Origin: Liolophura sinensis
Taxonomy: Eukaryota; Mollusca; Polyplacophora; Chitonida; Chitonidae
Direction of reading: 5' to 3'
Assembly: GCF_032854445.1 (NCBI RefSeq)
Contig: NC_088300.1
Span: 56,084,984-56,148,983 of the forward strand
Length of the DNA stretch: 64,000 nt
The position numbers were made by a program, and so were the translations under genes. Position 1 is the stretch's first letter. Each line of letters opens with the position of its first letter. Under the pieces are notes generated by a model, which ran no database searches, was not told the DNA's origin, and saw only the letters and a program-made list of their open reading frames with translations. Of this stretch, positions 34,520-45,059 are shown piece after piece.

Positions 34520-37500
34520 CTGTGAAAAGATGTGAAATGCCAATCATTAAAAACCTCTTTTCATTCGTCCTTTAAAAAACGAAAAAATGAGCCTGAAATA
34601 TAAAGTATAATAAGAAGAACAGCATAAAGGCATATGTGTTTGTCCCGTCTAGAACCCCCTGGCACATTTATGAGTATAATCGTTAAAAAAGTCATGGAGG
34701 TACACTGGGAACTGACAAAAGGCTCTTTGAAAGGTGGAATACCTGCCACAACGTTTAATTGTTTAGTTTTGTTTGAAACTTATTTTTCTTTTTCTTTGGA
34801 TGGATAAACCACCGATCAATTAAATGATGAACGAGTTACATACTTTCTTTTGCGCGCCATATTGGTGGAAGACAAGTAGTCTTCAGCGAACGTTAGAACA
34901 GAGACATGAACGTAGTTGAACGATTGTCGTAAACAAGCAATGCTCCACAAACAATGATGCAAGGCTCCACGAACAATGATGAATCCCAGGCCAAAGCTGG
35001 GATTCTACCTGCAACTAGTGTGCCTCTGGTTACCATAACTGGAGAGAATGCGACTTACTAGACAAGAGGCAACAACTGCGGCAAATCCTGGCACGATACA
35101 GCACGCTATGCATGTGAAAACGGAGAAGAATAGCCAATCGTGTGGCTTTTCGGGCTTCTTCTGGACCACCTTCCGCCTTCGTCTCTGAAAATCAAAGAAC
35201 ACAGTATACTGTCAATAATTACATTCTCTTAAAGAACGAGGTATGAAAGCAGGACATAAGAAACTCTTGAGTAGCCACTGTAGTTACAAAAGACAGTGAG
35301 TGAGTGAGTGCTTGGGGTTTAATGTCGTACTTAACAATTTATAAAATATAATATTATATTAGCTTGGAGCTTGGCAGGTCGATGGTTACTTTATGTCAAA
35401 GTTTGTCACATATTTGGCTACTTTGTATCAAGAAGTTTGTCAAGAACACGGATACCATGTGTCGATACCTTTGAGAGGTAGATGGCTGCTTTGTGTCAAG
35501 AAGTTTGTCAGGTATATGACTAGTGTTTATCAAGACATTTGTCAAGTACATGTCTTTGTTGTGTCAAGAAGTTTATCAAGTGAATGGCTACATTGTGTAA
35601 AGAAATTTGTCAGGTTCAAACCAAATGCTCTTCCAGGTTTTGCCCATTTCTTATCAAGAAATGTAGGGAAGTCCAGGAAAAAGACCAATCTGAGAAATAG
35701 ATAAATGCCTTTTCAATTCCCTTATTTTATCTTCATATTACTAAATTTGAGCCATTTAACAATTTGATAGTCTTATATTTTGACACCTTTTTGCAAAGAC
35801 ATTTCAGTAAGTCTGACTCCATGCTGACTGAGAAAAGTAAACTTCTTGTTGACGAAAGTATTTCGTGCCCTCTTCACGTATTTTTGCCCTCTAACCATGG
35901 AAACCATTTTACCAGGATTAAAAATAGGTAACCGAAATCACACAAAACGATTACCGTTTGCGTCATACAGAGAAAATAATATGTCGTGGTGTAAGGAATA
36001 TCCTGTCTGTGTAACAAGTCTTATCTGTATAAGTCGTGACAGCCCAAAAGCTTGACCCACCAAGCGTGACCAAAAGTTACGTGAAGAACACGGGAATCGC
36101 CCACATTTCCGCTTCAACTAAGCATGTATACTTGTATGAGTAATGCAGGACGTGACATTTTCTTGACTATGCATGTTGAGTCCTTTAAATAGATACATCG
36201 TGCATTACGTATTCACTTAACACTTAATACAGAATTTAGTAATGGAAAAACACCTGACGCCAAAATAAGTAATGGAAAAGCATCTGATGCAGAAATAAGT
36301 CATGGAAAAACCCGTGATGTAGAAGTACGTAATGGAAAAACACCTGATGCAAAAAATAAGTTATTGAAAAACACCTGATGCACAAGTAACAAGTTAAACA
36401 AGGAACAAGAGTCTGTTAAGTTTGTAGCTTAAGTTAGCATAATACCATTACACTATTATTTCTTTTAGGAAAGGCTTCTTCCCGGTGTAGGCGGGATTTT
36501 ATCGCCTCTAGGCTGTAGACTTTTATATAGGATGAACAACAGAACTGAAAAACACCGATTTTCATACGGTTCGGATTTGACCCAGTAATCTCATTTTCAA
36601 TCAAACAATTGTCAACAATTCCTCAACTACTGAAAAACTTGGGTCTTCCACAAAAACTGAAATTAGTTTGCTACGTCACCATGTATTACTTATTGTCCAC
36701 GGTTTAAAAGCCTATCAGCAGCTAGGCGCCGAATTACGTTTAGTCTTAAGCTTTCCACACGGCGTAAAAATCCGACTATGACACTTCTTTGCCCGATTGT
36801 CAGAGTTCTTTTGATCATAGTGATGTGTCTGGAGAGCTTTTCAGAAGGTAGGATTATATCCTACTGGAAATATATATATTTTGGCACCGAAGGTAACATT
36901 TACAATTTTTAAAGCCAGTACACAATAAGTTCTATTATAATTTTGTATAAGGACAAGACTCGTATTAGGATTGTGATGTTCGAGTTAATTTTTACAACGC
37001 TTATGAGCATCTGGCCTCTGCATGGATACTGGCCTGTGTTCTGTGGACTTACCTTTGAGCGTGTGCTGCTATGTGTACACTGGGTACTTGTGTATGAGGA
37101 GTTACATTGGGTGGGTGTCCTGTGGACTCACCTTTGAACATGTGCTGCTATGTGTACACTGGGTACCTGTGTACGAGGAGTTGGGTCGGGTGGAAGTCCT
37201 GTGGACTTACCTTTGAGCGTGTGCTGCTGTGTGTACCCTGGGTACCTGTGTACGAGGAGTTGGATTGGGTGGGTGTCCTGTAGCCGGAGGAGGATGAGTG
37301 GGCGTAGGAGTAGCCCGGGCTGGGTTTTGGATGGTAGTTTGTTGTAGTTGCTGTAGCCTATGGGAACCCCTGGCTCTACCTTCAGCTCCACAAAATCAGG
37401 TTCGAGAGCGGGATTATAGTAGCCCTGATAAACACACCGTGAACATCGGGTTGATTAATTAAGGGAGAAGAGAATTTCTTGTTAAAATGACAACTGTACG

Positions 37501-39260
37501 AACTTCATAAAATTCAGAAAACAGAAACATATAATGTTTTACTGCAGATGATTGGTACAAAAATATACAAAAGAGTGAACTGTGAGAATATAAACAAGGA
37601 TTTTTTCAAGTCAGCCAAAGGACAAGCAGGGTTCGATTTAGTAAACATCTATGGAAGCTGATAGGGGGCATTTCGCTTCCATGTTACCTCTCCCGATTTT
37701 ACAAAGGCCTAGGTAGCAAGGTAGCAAGTAAGGTACCGAGACAGCGAGATAGCTAGATGACTCACCTCTTGCTACTCTCTGCCTCGCTACCTTACGGCCT
37801 GTTACCTTACGCTGCACTGCAGAGGTCGAGGTTCTATAAACAGCTCTCTCCGGCCGTACGTGGGAAGGTCTTCCGCAACCTGCGAATGATCGTGTGTATC
37901 TCCCCGGCTCTACACGGTTTTCTCCGACCAAAGTGCTGGCCACCGTCGTATAAGTGAAATATTCTTCAGTACCTCGTAAAACACCAGTCAAATCAAAATA
38001 AAATAATAAAAAAACATCGAAAAAAATTAAGGATGAAATCCTATCACTTAAATCCCTTTGTCCTTGAAAGGTATGTCTTCAGTGAGTTCTTAAGAGCCCA
38101 CATAAACTTGGCGACTAAACTTTTTCAGATTGCACAACAGTGCTTTATTTGTATTTTAATTGGTGTTTTACGCCGTACTCAAGAATATTTCACTTATGCG
38201 ACGGCGGCCAGCATTATGGTGGGTGGTAACCGGGCATGAGCTGGACTTGAACTCACAGCGACCGCACTGGTGTGAGACTCCTGGGTCATTGTGCTGCGCT
38301 AGTGAGCTAATCAACTGAGCCACGGAGGGCCCGCTTGAAAAAGAGACTTGGAAGTCATTTGCGTTTTAACAGTGCATACTATTTGAGAATACCTATAATA
38401 TCAAAGATATTTAACATATTAAGCTGAAATCATAAAAACTGTTAAAATGGAATGACAGATGTTTTTAATGATGTGAAGGGTCGTTGGTTAACTACTGACA
38501 ACCCGTCCTAAAGTAGCCTATAGGCCTATTGTATATAAAGTCACATTCCATTCACTGATGTTTTATGAAAGTATCATCCCCAGGGCACCGTCTATGTGAT
38601 GAATTAAAATGACGCGCTTTTCTTCATTGTGGTCAAAACAACATTCCAATGATATCCATCAGGAAAACCGCATACATATACTAGACAAATTTTGCTCTAA
38701 AATGTCCCACACATCCTGAACAGTAAGGTCTATATATGTATGTGTAAATGGTAGTAATCCGTACAAGTATTATTTGTTTGGATGCCAGCTTGATATTAAA
38801 CGGCGGTCCTGAAATATCAGGTACATCTCTACTACATAAACATAAAATATAAACATTATAAAACTGATATATTTAAATGTTTTGACATGCCTGCATTTGA
38901 ACAATAAATGTTTTAATATTTAGCAAGAATTTCCGGAATGCGTAGCTGTTCAGCGCGGATTAAACTGATCATCATTCATGTAACGATACTATGAAAGCAA
39001 CCTGCGGATGGCTCTGCCCGATTCCCTCCCACCATAATGCTGACCACCACCGTATAAATTGGAAATATTCTTAAGTACGGCGTAAAACACCAATCAAATA
39101 AATAAATATACTATTAAAGCTAGCATCAAACAATTTATCCGAGAGTATATATGTCAAGTTTAAGTATATATCCGAATGAGTCACAGATGGGCCTGCCGAA
39201 GTAAGTGGCCTGCGGGAGGTTGAGGGGTTACTCGACATGGCATGGGAAGAAGGTGGGTGT

Positions 39261-39301
<41 letters not shown>

Positions 39302-40254
39302 AGAGTTCTAGCCGACCGGCCAGGTTGTTACCAGGTGTGATAGCACACTGAGTACGACAATACTAGATGACAGGTTAAAAGTAACAGGTTTGTAATTCCC
39401 TGTATATATAATCTATAGAAAAGAAAGTTGTAAGTTAGAAATAGGTCAGCGTATACTTTTTAAAAAATGCGTTAGCGTTTATTAATTTCCCAATGCAGCA
39501 CATGTCAAGACATGTAGATCATATCCACAGAGTCAGGCGGTTCGTTCAACACATAATTCGTCATGGAGCATTGATGTCTGGTATGTATATGCGGCTATAG
39601 GTTATAAAAAATACCAGTTTTAGGGCCGGGTGGACGCCGTACGTTAACCTATGTGTTTTGTAGGTCACACTGATATTGAGAGTTCGAATGATACAAAGAC
39701 CTTTATCAGTCAATGTTTACGTACAACGTCAGAGATATCTGCCAATACTTGCTTAGCGATCGTAAAATTTTCTCTGTAGTGTTTCATGGGTTAGAGGTCA
39801 CTTGTATTTGAGACATTCTCTGCGAAGCCGGTTAAAAAACAAGTTGTAGCCACATCGAGGCTGACCGACTTAACAGGTGAGCTACCTGAGAATCCACGCA
39901 GCCATTAATACATAAAGACAAACTTTCAAAAGCCAGCCTCACTCTCGGAAATCGACGTTTTGGATGGCTTGGGTTTTGTGTCGTATAAGCTTATGTAAAC
40001 TCTTTTGTACCTCTTACATACATGCATACACCACTCCAGGATTTATCATCACATAACATGTGGCTATGCTCGCTGATAACTGTTACACCTGTGTTTACAT
40101 ATGATTCTAATTAGGTCTACCTGTATACACCTGGTCATGCGTCAGATAAACGACAACCCAAATTAGGTCGACAAAAACTTACCGGTAATGCTACAAAACA
40201 GACAAATGATCGGGATATTGTTTAATGGTTACTTACGCCTTCTTCCCGCGACAT
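34385..40254 (-). CDS. Dispanin / CD225-domain (IFITM-like) two-pass membrane protein, four-exon model
   Basis: Minus-strand exons: 40237-40254 (MSREEG, tentative), 37211-37424 (Tyr/Pro/Ser-rich N-terminal region), 35059-35184, 34385-34519 (stop TGA at 34385-34387). All junctions are GT-AG and phase 0. The third exon encodes a basic stretch RRRRKVVQKKPEK and then the first hydrophobic segment, from HDWLFFSVFTCIACCIVPGF to AAVVASCL. The last exon encodes SKESWRKEDEAKARKYGKYA and a second membrane segment beginning LILWIVAAACGACWIIF, ending YFAS. This matches the CD225/dispanin pattern: D-W/Y-L, F-T, a Cys pair, P-G, small residues and Ser, then a charged loop with A..A...GKYA and a Trp-containing second membrane helix. 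Joined length is about 163 residues, usual for dispanins. Dispanins include IFITM restriction factors and PRRT/TMEM proteins; whether this one has an antiviral or other role cannot be read from sequence. Anomaly: exon 37211-37424 is 214 bases, one more than a multiple of three (see findings). Confidence 0.8.
34845..34925. repeat. Short dispersed repeat in dispanin intron
   Basis: 'atattggtggaagacaagta' with the following 'gcgaacg' recurs at 45550-45600 (tattggtggaagacgagtgg, 'caacgaacggga'). Family unknown. Confidence 0.5.
35059..35184 (-). CDS. Dispanin exon with CD225 first transmembrane helix
   Basis: Exactly 42 codons between an acceptor (tttgattttcag) and a consensus donor (GTAAGT at 35053-35058). 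It carries a four-Arg cluster, then HDWLFFSVFTCIACC and VPGFAAVVASCL. The adjacent Cys residues are at the positions that are S-palmitoylated in IFITM proteins (family knowledge; not shown here). The splice position after the first helix matches the conserved intron site of the family. Confidence 0.85.
35295..35341 (-). mobile_element. SINE type 1 tail fragment in dispanin intergenic/intronic DNA
   Basis: gtgagtgagtgagtgcttgg and the adjoining 'tcgtacttaacaattt' match the 3' end of type 1 SINEs in reverse. Only about 46 bases remain, next to the 34-bp minisatellite. It lies in the long intron of the dispanin model. Confidence 0.6.
35366..35625 (+). repeat. 34-bp minisatellite in dispanin intron
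   Basis: Units with 'tgtcaagaagtttgtcaagt' and 'atggctactt'; unit starts fall at 35400, 35434, (35468), 35502, 35536, 35570, 35604. About 7-8 copies. Confidence 0.85.
36232..36392 (+). repeat. 30-bp minisatellite in dispanin intron
   Basis: Five units of 'aatggaaaaacacctgatgc' plus about ten variable bases, at 36241, 36271, 36301, 36331 and 36361. Confidence 0.9.
36778..36849 (+). other. Possible signal-peptide exon on the plus strand (weak)
   Basis: ATG followed by MTLLCPIVRVLLIIVMCLES and a short hydrophilic end, then a donor-like AAG/GTAGG. It has the shape of a secretory leader exon inside the dispanin intron, but no downstream exon was found. Confidence 0.2.
37041..37277 (-). repeat. 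Three tandem 79-bp copies of the dispanin exon-intron junction
   Basis: Units 37199-37277, 37120-37198 and 37041-37119. Each contains the last about 67 bases of the N-terminal exon and its splice donor. The donor is GTAAGT in the exon-proximal and distal units and GTGAGT in the middle one. Confidence 0.9.
37211..37424 (-). CDS. Dispanin N-terminal low-complexity exon, frame-shifted by one base
   Basis: Acceptor is gtgtttatcag at its 5' edge and donor AAAG/GTAAGT at its 3' edge. From the acceptor one frame reads GYYNPALEPDFVELKVEPG and on to GYSNYNK. Towards the donor the next frame reads GYSYAHSSSSGYRTP and ends SSTRSK, which joins in phase to RRRRKVV of the following exon. Both halves are Tyr/Pro/Ser-rich as in dispanin N-termini. 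Neither frame is good over the whole exon, and an in-frame TAG precedes the second half. The switch probably sits at a GGG run near 37316-37318. Confidence 0.55.
37715..37800. repeat. Imperfect palindrome in dispanin intron
   Basis: 'gtaaggtaccgagacagcga' on the left is matched, inverted, by sequence ending 'ctctctgcctcgctacctta' on the right, with a loop around 37757. It could form a hairpin of about 30 bp with mismatches. Confidence 0.6.
37848..37995 (+). mobile_element. SINE type 2, 5'-truncated
   Basis: Starts at the body motif ccggccgtacgtgggaaggt and ends with 'gtaaaacaccagtcaaatc' and an A-rich tail. No tRNA head. First intron of the dispanin model. Confidence 0.75.
38153..38331 (-). 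mobile_element. SINE type 2, internally deleted
   Basis: Minus-strand copy with tail-end motif ggtgttttacgccgtactca, body motif ggccagcattatggtggg and tRNA head (aactgagccacggagggcc). It lies in the first intron of the dispanin model. Confidence 0.8.
38997..39112 (+). mobile_element. SINE type 2, 5'-truncated
   Basis: Carries ctcccaccataatgctgacc, aaatattcttaagtacggcg and a caaataaataaata tail. First intron of the dispanin model. Confidence 0.75.
39261..39299 (+). repeat. 39-base poly-G tract
   Basis: Uninterrupted G run preceded by ggtgggtgt; strong G-quadruplex former. Length may be unreliable in the assembly. Confidence 0.98.
40237..40254 (-). CDS. Tentative first coding exon of the dispanin gene
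   Basis: ATG at 40252-40254 followed by six codons (MSREEG) and a perfect donor GTAAGT at 40231-40236. The phase-0 junction is compatible with the acceptor at 37425. An A lies at -3 of the ATG. Two very short upstream reading frames occur between the TATA-like site and this ATG. Without a transcript the link to the next exon is inference. Confidence 0.45.
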
Positions 40255-40332
40255 GATCGCTCTGGTATTGTCTTCTCCCTTAGAGGACAGTCATAGCCAG
40301 CTTCAAATACCTCGGCAACACTGGGAGTCAAG

Positions 40333-40455
40333 TTGTGACGTCACCGAACAGGTATGCGGCAGTGGGTTCCTCCCTTGTCTGTAGTCACTACGCTACTATC
40401 ATCTTCACCCGTCCCCAAATAATGAACTGTTGTCACGGGAGTGGGGGCTTATATA
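40333..40455 (-). promoter_or_regulatory. Candidate core promoter of the dispanin gene: TATA-like box and CRE
   Basis: On the minus strand a TATATAA lies at 40449-40455, about 200 bases before the tentative ATG. A full CRE palindrome TGACGTCA lies near 40335-40342, between it and the ATG. CRE sites bind CREB/ATF bZIP factors. Other TGACGTCA motifs occur in the window, one beside an E-box at 41380-41400, so chance occurrence is possible. Confidence 0.3.
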
Positions 40456-40647
40456 TGACCCTACGCGGGAAATTACTTAGATGGGGCGATCTCAGTGAGT
40501 GGCCAGAGCAGAGTTCGATTCCAGTGCGTGGGCTGTGGTACACAGTTCATAGGGAAGCAGGGTCTAGTCTCCCTTCTTTTGGAACATAAATTGTCAGCAA
40601 AATTTTAGTGGCAAGTTTTGTAAATGTTAATTGGCTGGCTTTCTAAC

Positions 40648-40795
40648 TCTGCCGGGGTTTTGCCAGCAGTGGATGGTCATGGGTTCCCCGATCTCCAATT
40701 TTCCTCCCACCATAATGTTGGCAATTGTTGTACACATGAAATATTCTTGAATACGGTGTTAAATCACCAATCAAATAAATAATTAAGTGAATGAA
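40648..40795 (+). mobile_element. SINE type 2, 5'-truncated (upstream of dispanin start)
   Basis: Body motifs cctcccaccataatgttgg and gaaatattcttgaatacggt with a aataaataa tail. A second partial copy follows at once (40826-40976), giving two same-orientation insertions within 330 bases. Confidence 0.75.
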
Positions 40796-40825
40796 TAAAT
40801 ATTTCTGTCAGTGTATATATTATGG

Positions 40826-40976
40826 CTCTGCCAGCAACCTGCGAATCAATGGATGGTCGTGGGTTTTCCCGAGCTCTTCCCGGTTTATTCTCAGCACAAT
40901 GCCACCGTCTTATAAATGAAATATTGTTGAGAACGACGTAAAGCAACAGTCAACTAAATATTAAATAAATAAATAC
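40826..40976 (+). mobile_element. SINE type 2, 5'-truncated
   Basis: Recognised by ggatggtcgtgggttttccc, caatgccaccgtcttataaa and a ttaaataaataaata tail. More diverged than its neighbour at 40648-40795. Confidence 0.7.
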
Positions 40977-40999
40977 ATCGTGACTTTGTACTATGTGTG

Positions 41000-43970
41000 A
41001 ATAAATACTCCAGACGAATGTATAGTGAATGTAGAGAGACTGAGTTACAATGACTTCATTTCTCAAGAGTCTACCACACATTCCTTGTTTTCGCAGAATT
41101 GATCGAAACACTTTGTCTTTGTTCAAATTTCAAATTATTAGTATAATGCAATTGGACATCAAGTTAAAGTTGAAAATAGCACAGATTTTTCTTGCTGGTG
41201 GGTGTTTTCGACACAGCCCCATTGACTAAACCAAGTCTTATTGTGTGCTTCTGTTTTCCTTTCTTTTTTTCTCTCTCTCTTATTCTAATTTAAACCCTCT
41301 TACAAAGCTCAGAGGTTGTGTTACAAAAGCAAAGACAAAAACGCTTCACATATGAATGAATTGACAAATATAGAATTGGTGACGTCACGAGACCACGTGA
41401 ACTGTTGTCATTCAGTAGCCGGCATTCCTATTTACACTTTACAAATGTGTACCCAAAATTAAATGACTTCCACCACACATAAATAAAGGATACGAAATCA
41501 ACGAACAAAGACTGTGAGGTTTACACAAAAATTTATTGCTATGTAGTCGCCCCGTTGTAATATCTCACAACAAACAGAACTTACAGTGTAAACATTAAAT
41601 GAATTGTAAACAGTTTATACAGCACCATCCTTATTCATGATTCACACATTTCATAAAATTTTGTTGTACATTTAACGAGCTGCTTGTCTCGACAAGTCGA
41701 CAGGACTTCTAGAAATATGTTTTAGTGCAGTTTCACCTTTAGTACTTTTAAACAACATGTACGTCCAGTGATCTGTTTGATTTGTTACATACGTTATGTT
41801 AGACCAAACATTGACATCTTCATTATATCCTTACTTTTTATGACTTACTATACATTACAATAAATAAAAATTGTTCCAATATTCAGTCACAACGATCCGA
41901 TTAACTCAACATCACTTGTACACATATTCAAACACATATTAATCCTGTAAGTACCATTGCTTTATATCAACTGCATTAGTTAGAACATATTCCCATCGCC
42001 GATATACTGTTGGTGCGGGAGGGAGGGGGGAGTGTATACCCCCCCCCCCCCTTGCACACCACCCCAACCGGCCTCACCCTACAGTCAAAAGTACTCGTGG
42101 TTCAGAACAATAAACGGAAGCTTGATGGCCAGGGGTGGTCATGTCTGTCAGTAAGCCAAAGTACATGTACAAACACATGGCCGAACGGATGCCAACACTG
42201 GGCGAGTATCTAAGGTGTAAGATTATTAACGTCTGCACAGTTGTAATATCCTGTTCAAACATGAATATAACAGACATTCATTAATATAACAAAAACTTTA
42301 AACCGTGCCAAGAGGACCTATTAGAAACCCTGACACCGTTTGGTTCTTGGTTACTGTACTATTACATAAAAGGTCCCCGGGTTAAACCACCGAGCTTTGG
42401 TGACTCACTGACGAAGTTACTCACGTATATGCATGTCTTGCACACACTTCATATTAGCGTAAGACAAATGATACAGCGCAGACGGACAAACAAGCTCTTT
42501 AAAGGTGGCTTAACATCACCACGGATGCACGAACAGTGAAGGAATCCAGAAGCCTGCTGGTTCACCAACCCGACATTCGTTTGTTCTGAATAAATATTAT
42601 TTAAACCGTAAAGCAGACATACACTTTCATGTATTAACATTATTTGAGGTCATCAAATGAACAATGCACAATATTTCGCAAATATAAAAGGAGCATGCTT
42701 GTCCTTCATGGGTATTATCACCATATGGATAATTATATATCCACTACACACCTCTAAATGAAGACAGGTTTATAATATATGAAATTACATCAACATAACA
42801 TACAAATGGTTAAAAACCGATTGCGAGCATAATATCACATATAGGGCTATACATTTATTGATTTACCTGATCAACAGATCTATAACAACAACACTTTCAA
42901 TGTATATAACAGTCTGATCTAACATACTTTCTTTGCCATCATTAGAAATATTCATTTGATAACAGGCTGGATTGAATTATGTCACGTGGCAATCAAGGTA
43001 GCATTACCATAATGTTAATTTTACACACATATTCTTTGCATTAACAAAAATGGGCATATTATGTCACACATCACATTTTTTACAAACTTACTTCAGCCAT
43101 TTGTTAATATATTATAGAACAAAGTTTTTTCTGAATAAAAGCAGCAAATATCGCTCTGTCAGTACTAAATATACTTACCTCTAATATTTGAAACGGTTAG
43201 CTTATACAGTATACTTTTGCTATTTTTCCTCTGTCTACAACATGTATAGTATACGATCACATTCCATATTAGAAATCAATTTATAATACATGACACCACT
43301 TTTATTGTACACGTTGCCTTCTTCCAAATATGAAAGTTCCATGGAATAAGAACTTTATCTGGACGTACTACTATATTCTGGCCTTGTATGTACATGTAGT
43401 CCGGTATATACCTGAATGCCAATGTGGCAAATATAATCTACCCAGACTACAGAAACGGTACCGGTTAAAGTTACAATTTTCCATCATAAAATATATATAA
43501 AAAATTTTATTTCACATGTTAGTAGTTTCTATCACAAGATACAGATGTATATTCTTTTAAGTATGGATCATATATAATGTTCGGATATACAGTAACAAAA
43601 TACAATGCTATCACAGAAAAATTATGATATGTCACTGATCATTCTGTTGTATGAAGAGCGATATTCATGACAGAGTTTACACATGGGATATAGAATAGTC
43701 TCCTTGTGTCCCCTGTTTGGTTAACCTGCAAATGTTTTTTTCGTGAGTGTCGCGTAATCTGTCCAAACCAGTTTTTACATGTATACATCGATCTATATAA
43801 AATAATATGACAATAAATCTCTACAAATTTACACACCCGTAGTATCTTTGACAGAGCACACGTCTTACAGCTTTCGAAAACACCAAACACATTTCACTCT
43901 GTAGTTCTTTGGTAAAGTGAGTTCAGCGAAGCTACATGTCAAAATGATCAAAATAATACCAGGTGGTTAT
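41000..43970. other. AT-rich region without recognisable exons; possible 3' UTR
   Basis: No SINE or module copies. Short frames only. A minus-strand AATAAA lies near its left end (41532). C-rich run at 42041-42050. Part (42365-42430) resembles a repeat with 'taaaccaccga' also seen at 53795-53850 and 58230-58300. Confidence 0.45.
41532..41537 (-). terminator. Candidate distal poly(A) signal
   Basis: Minus-strand AATAAA followed by an AT-rich end of the sort seen at cDNA 3' ends. The 2.4 kb above it (to about 43930) is AT-rich, single-copy looking and lacks SINEs. It could be the end of a long 3' UTR of an upstream minus-strand transcript, possibly the acidic-protein gene. Weak evidence. Confidence 0.25.
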
Positions 43971-43974
43971 GAAT

Positions 43975-44935
43975 TATATCGATTCGTGAATGGTACAATA
44001 GTTATAGGATGCCGATTACCCGATTCTTGAATTTTACGATAGTTATGAAAATTATTACCCGATTCGTGAATGGTACGATGATTATAGAACATCCATTACC
44101 TGATTCGTGACTGTATACGATCGTTACGGTATACCGATTGCCTGATTCATGAATGGTACGATGGTAACGGAATATCGACTGCCTGATTCATAAATGGTAC
44201 GATGGTAACGGAATATCGACTGCCTGATTCATGAATGGTACGATGGTAACGGAATATCGACTGCCTGATTCATGAATGGTACGATGGTAACGGAATATCG
44301 ACTGCCTGATTCATGAATGGTACGATGGTAACGGAATATCGACTGCCTGATTCATGAATGGTGCGATGGTTATGGAATACCGATTACCTGATGCATGAAT
44401 GGTATGATAGTTACAGTATACGGATTGCCTGATTCATGAATGGTACAATGGTTACAGAATACCGATCACCTGATTCATGAATGGTACAATGGTTACAGAA
44501 TACCGATTACCTGATTCGATAATTGTACGATACTAATGGAATACCGACTAAATGATTCATGAATTTCACGATGGTTATGAAATGCCGATTACCTGATTCG
44601 TGAATGGTACGATAGTTATGGAATATCGATTACCTGATTCGTGAATGGTACGATGGTTATGAAATACTGATTGCTCGATTCGTGAATGCACGACGGTTAC
44701 GGTATACCGATTGCCTGGTTCGTGAATGCACGACGGTTACGGTATACCGATTGCCTGATTCGTGAATGCACGATGGTTATTGAGTTTTCAGTCTGATTAC
44801 CCGCTTCGTGAATGGTACGAAAGTTATGATACACCGATTACCTGATTGGTGAATGCACGATTGCTACGGAACACTGGTTGCCTGATTCGTGATAGGTACA
44901 ATGGTTACAGAACACCTATTACCTGATTTGATAAT
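43975..44935 (+). repeat. 41-bp minisatellite with palindromic core
   Basis: About 23 units of 'tgcctgattcatgaatggta' plus 'cgatggtaacggaatatcgac'. Central units (44141-44346) are nearly identical, the outer ones diverged. The core ATTCATGAAT is a perfect 10-bp palindrome. Confidence 0.95.
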
Positions 44936-44965
44936 GGTAACTGCTGTTTATGAATTGTATGATGG

Positions 44966-45055
44966 GTGTTAACTACCGAAATGTATTATGGCCGTTAACT
45001 ACCGAAATGTATTATGGCCGTTAACTACCGAAATGTATTATGGCCGATAACTATC
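44966..45055 (+). repeat. 26-bp tandem repeat
   Basis: Three to four units of 'gttaactaccgaaatgtatt' plus 'atggcc' at 26-base spacing; looser derivatives with 'accgaactgtatgatggc' continue to about 45235. Confidence 0.9.
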
Positions 45056-45059
45056 GTTC

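Noticed and set aside
37128-37391. 87-codon minus-strand frame through the dispanin exon and the 79-bp repeats
   Set aside because: It reads past a consensus splice donor and its Leu/Pro-rich 3' half does not join in phase with the CD225 exon.
43975-44935. CRISPR-like array
   Set aside because: The 41-bp units are contiguous with no unique spacers, and the context is eukaryotic.
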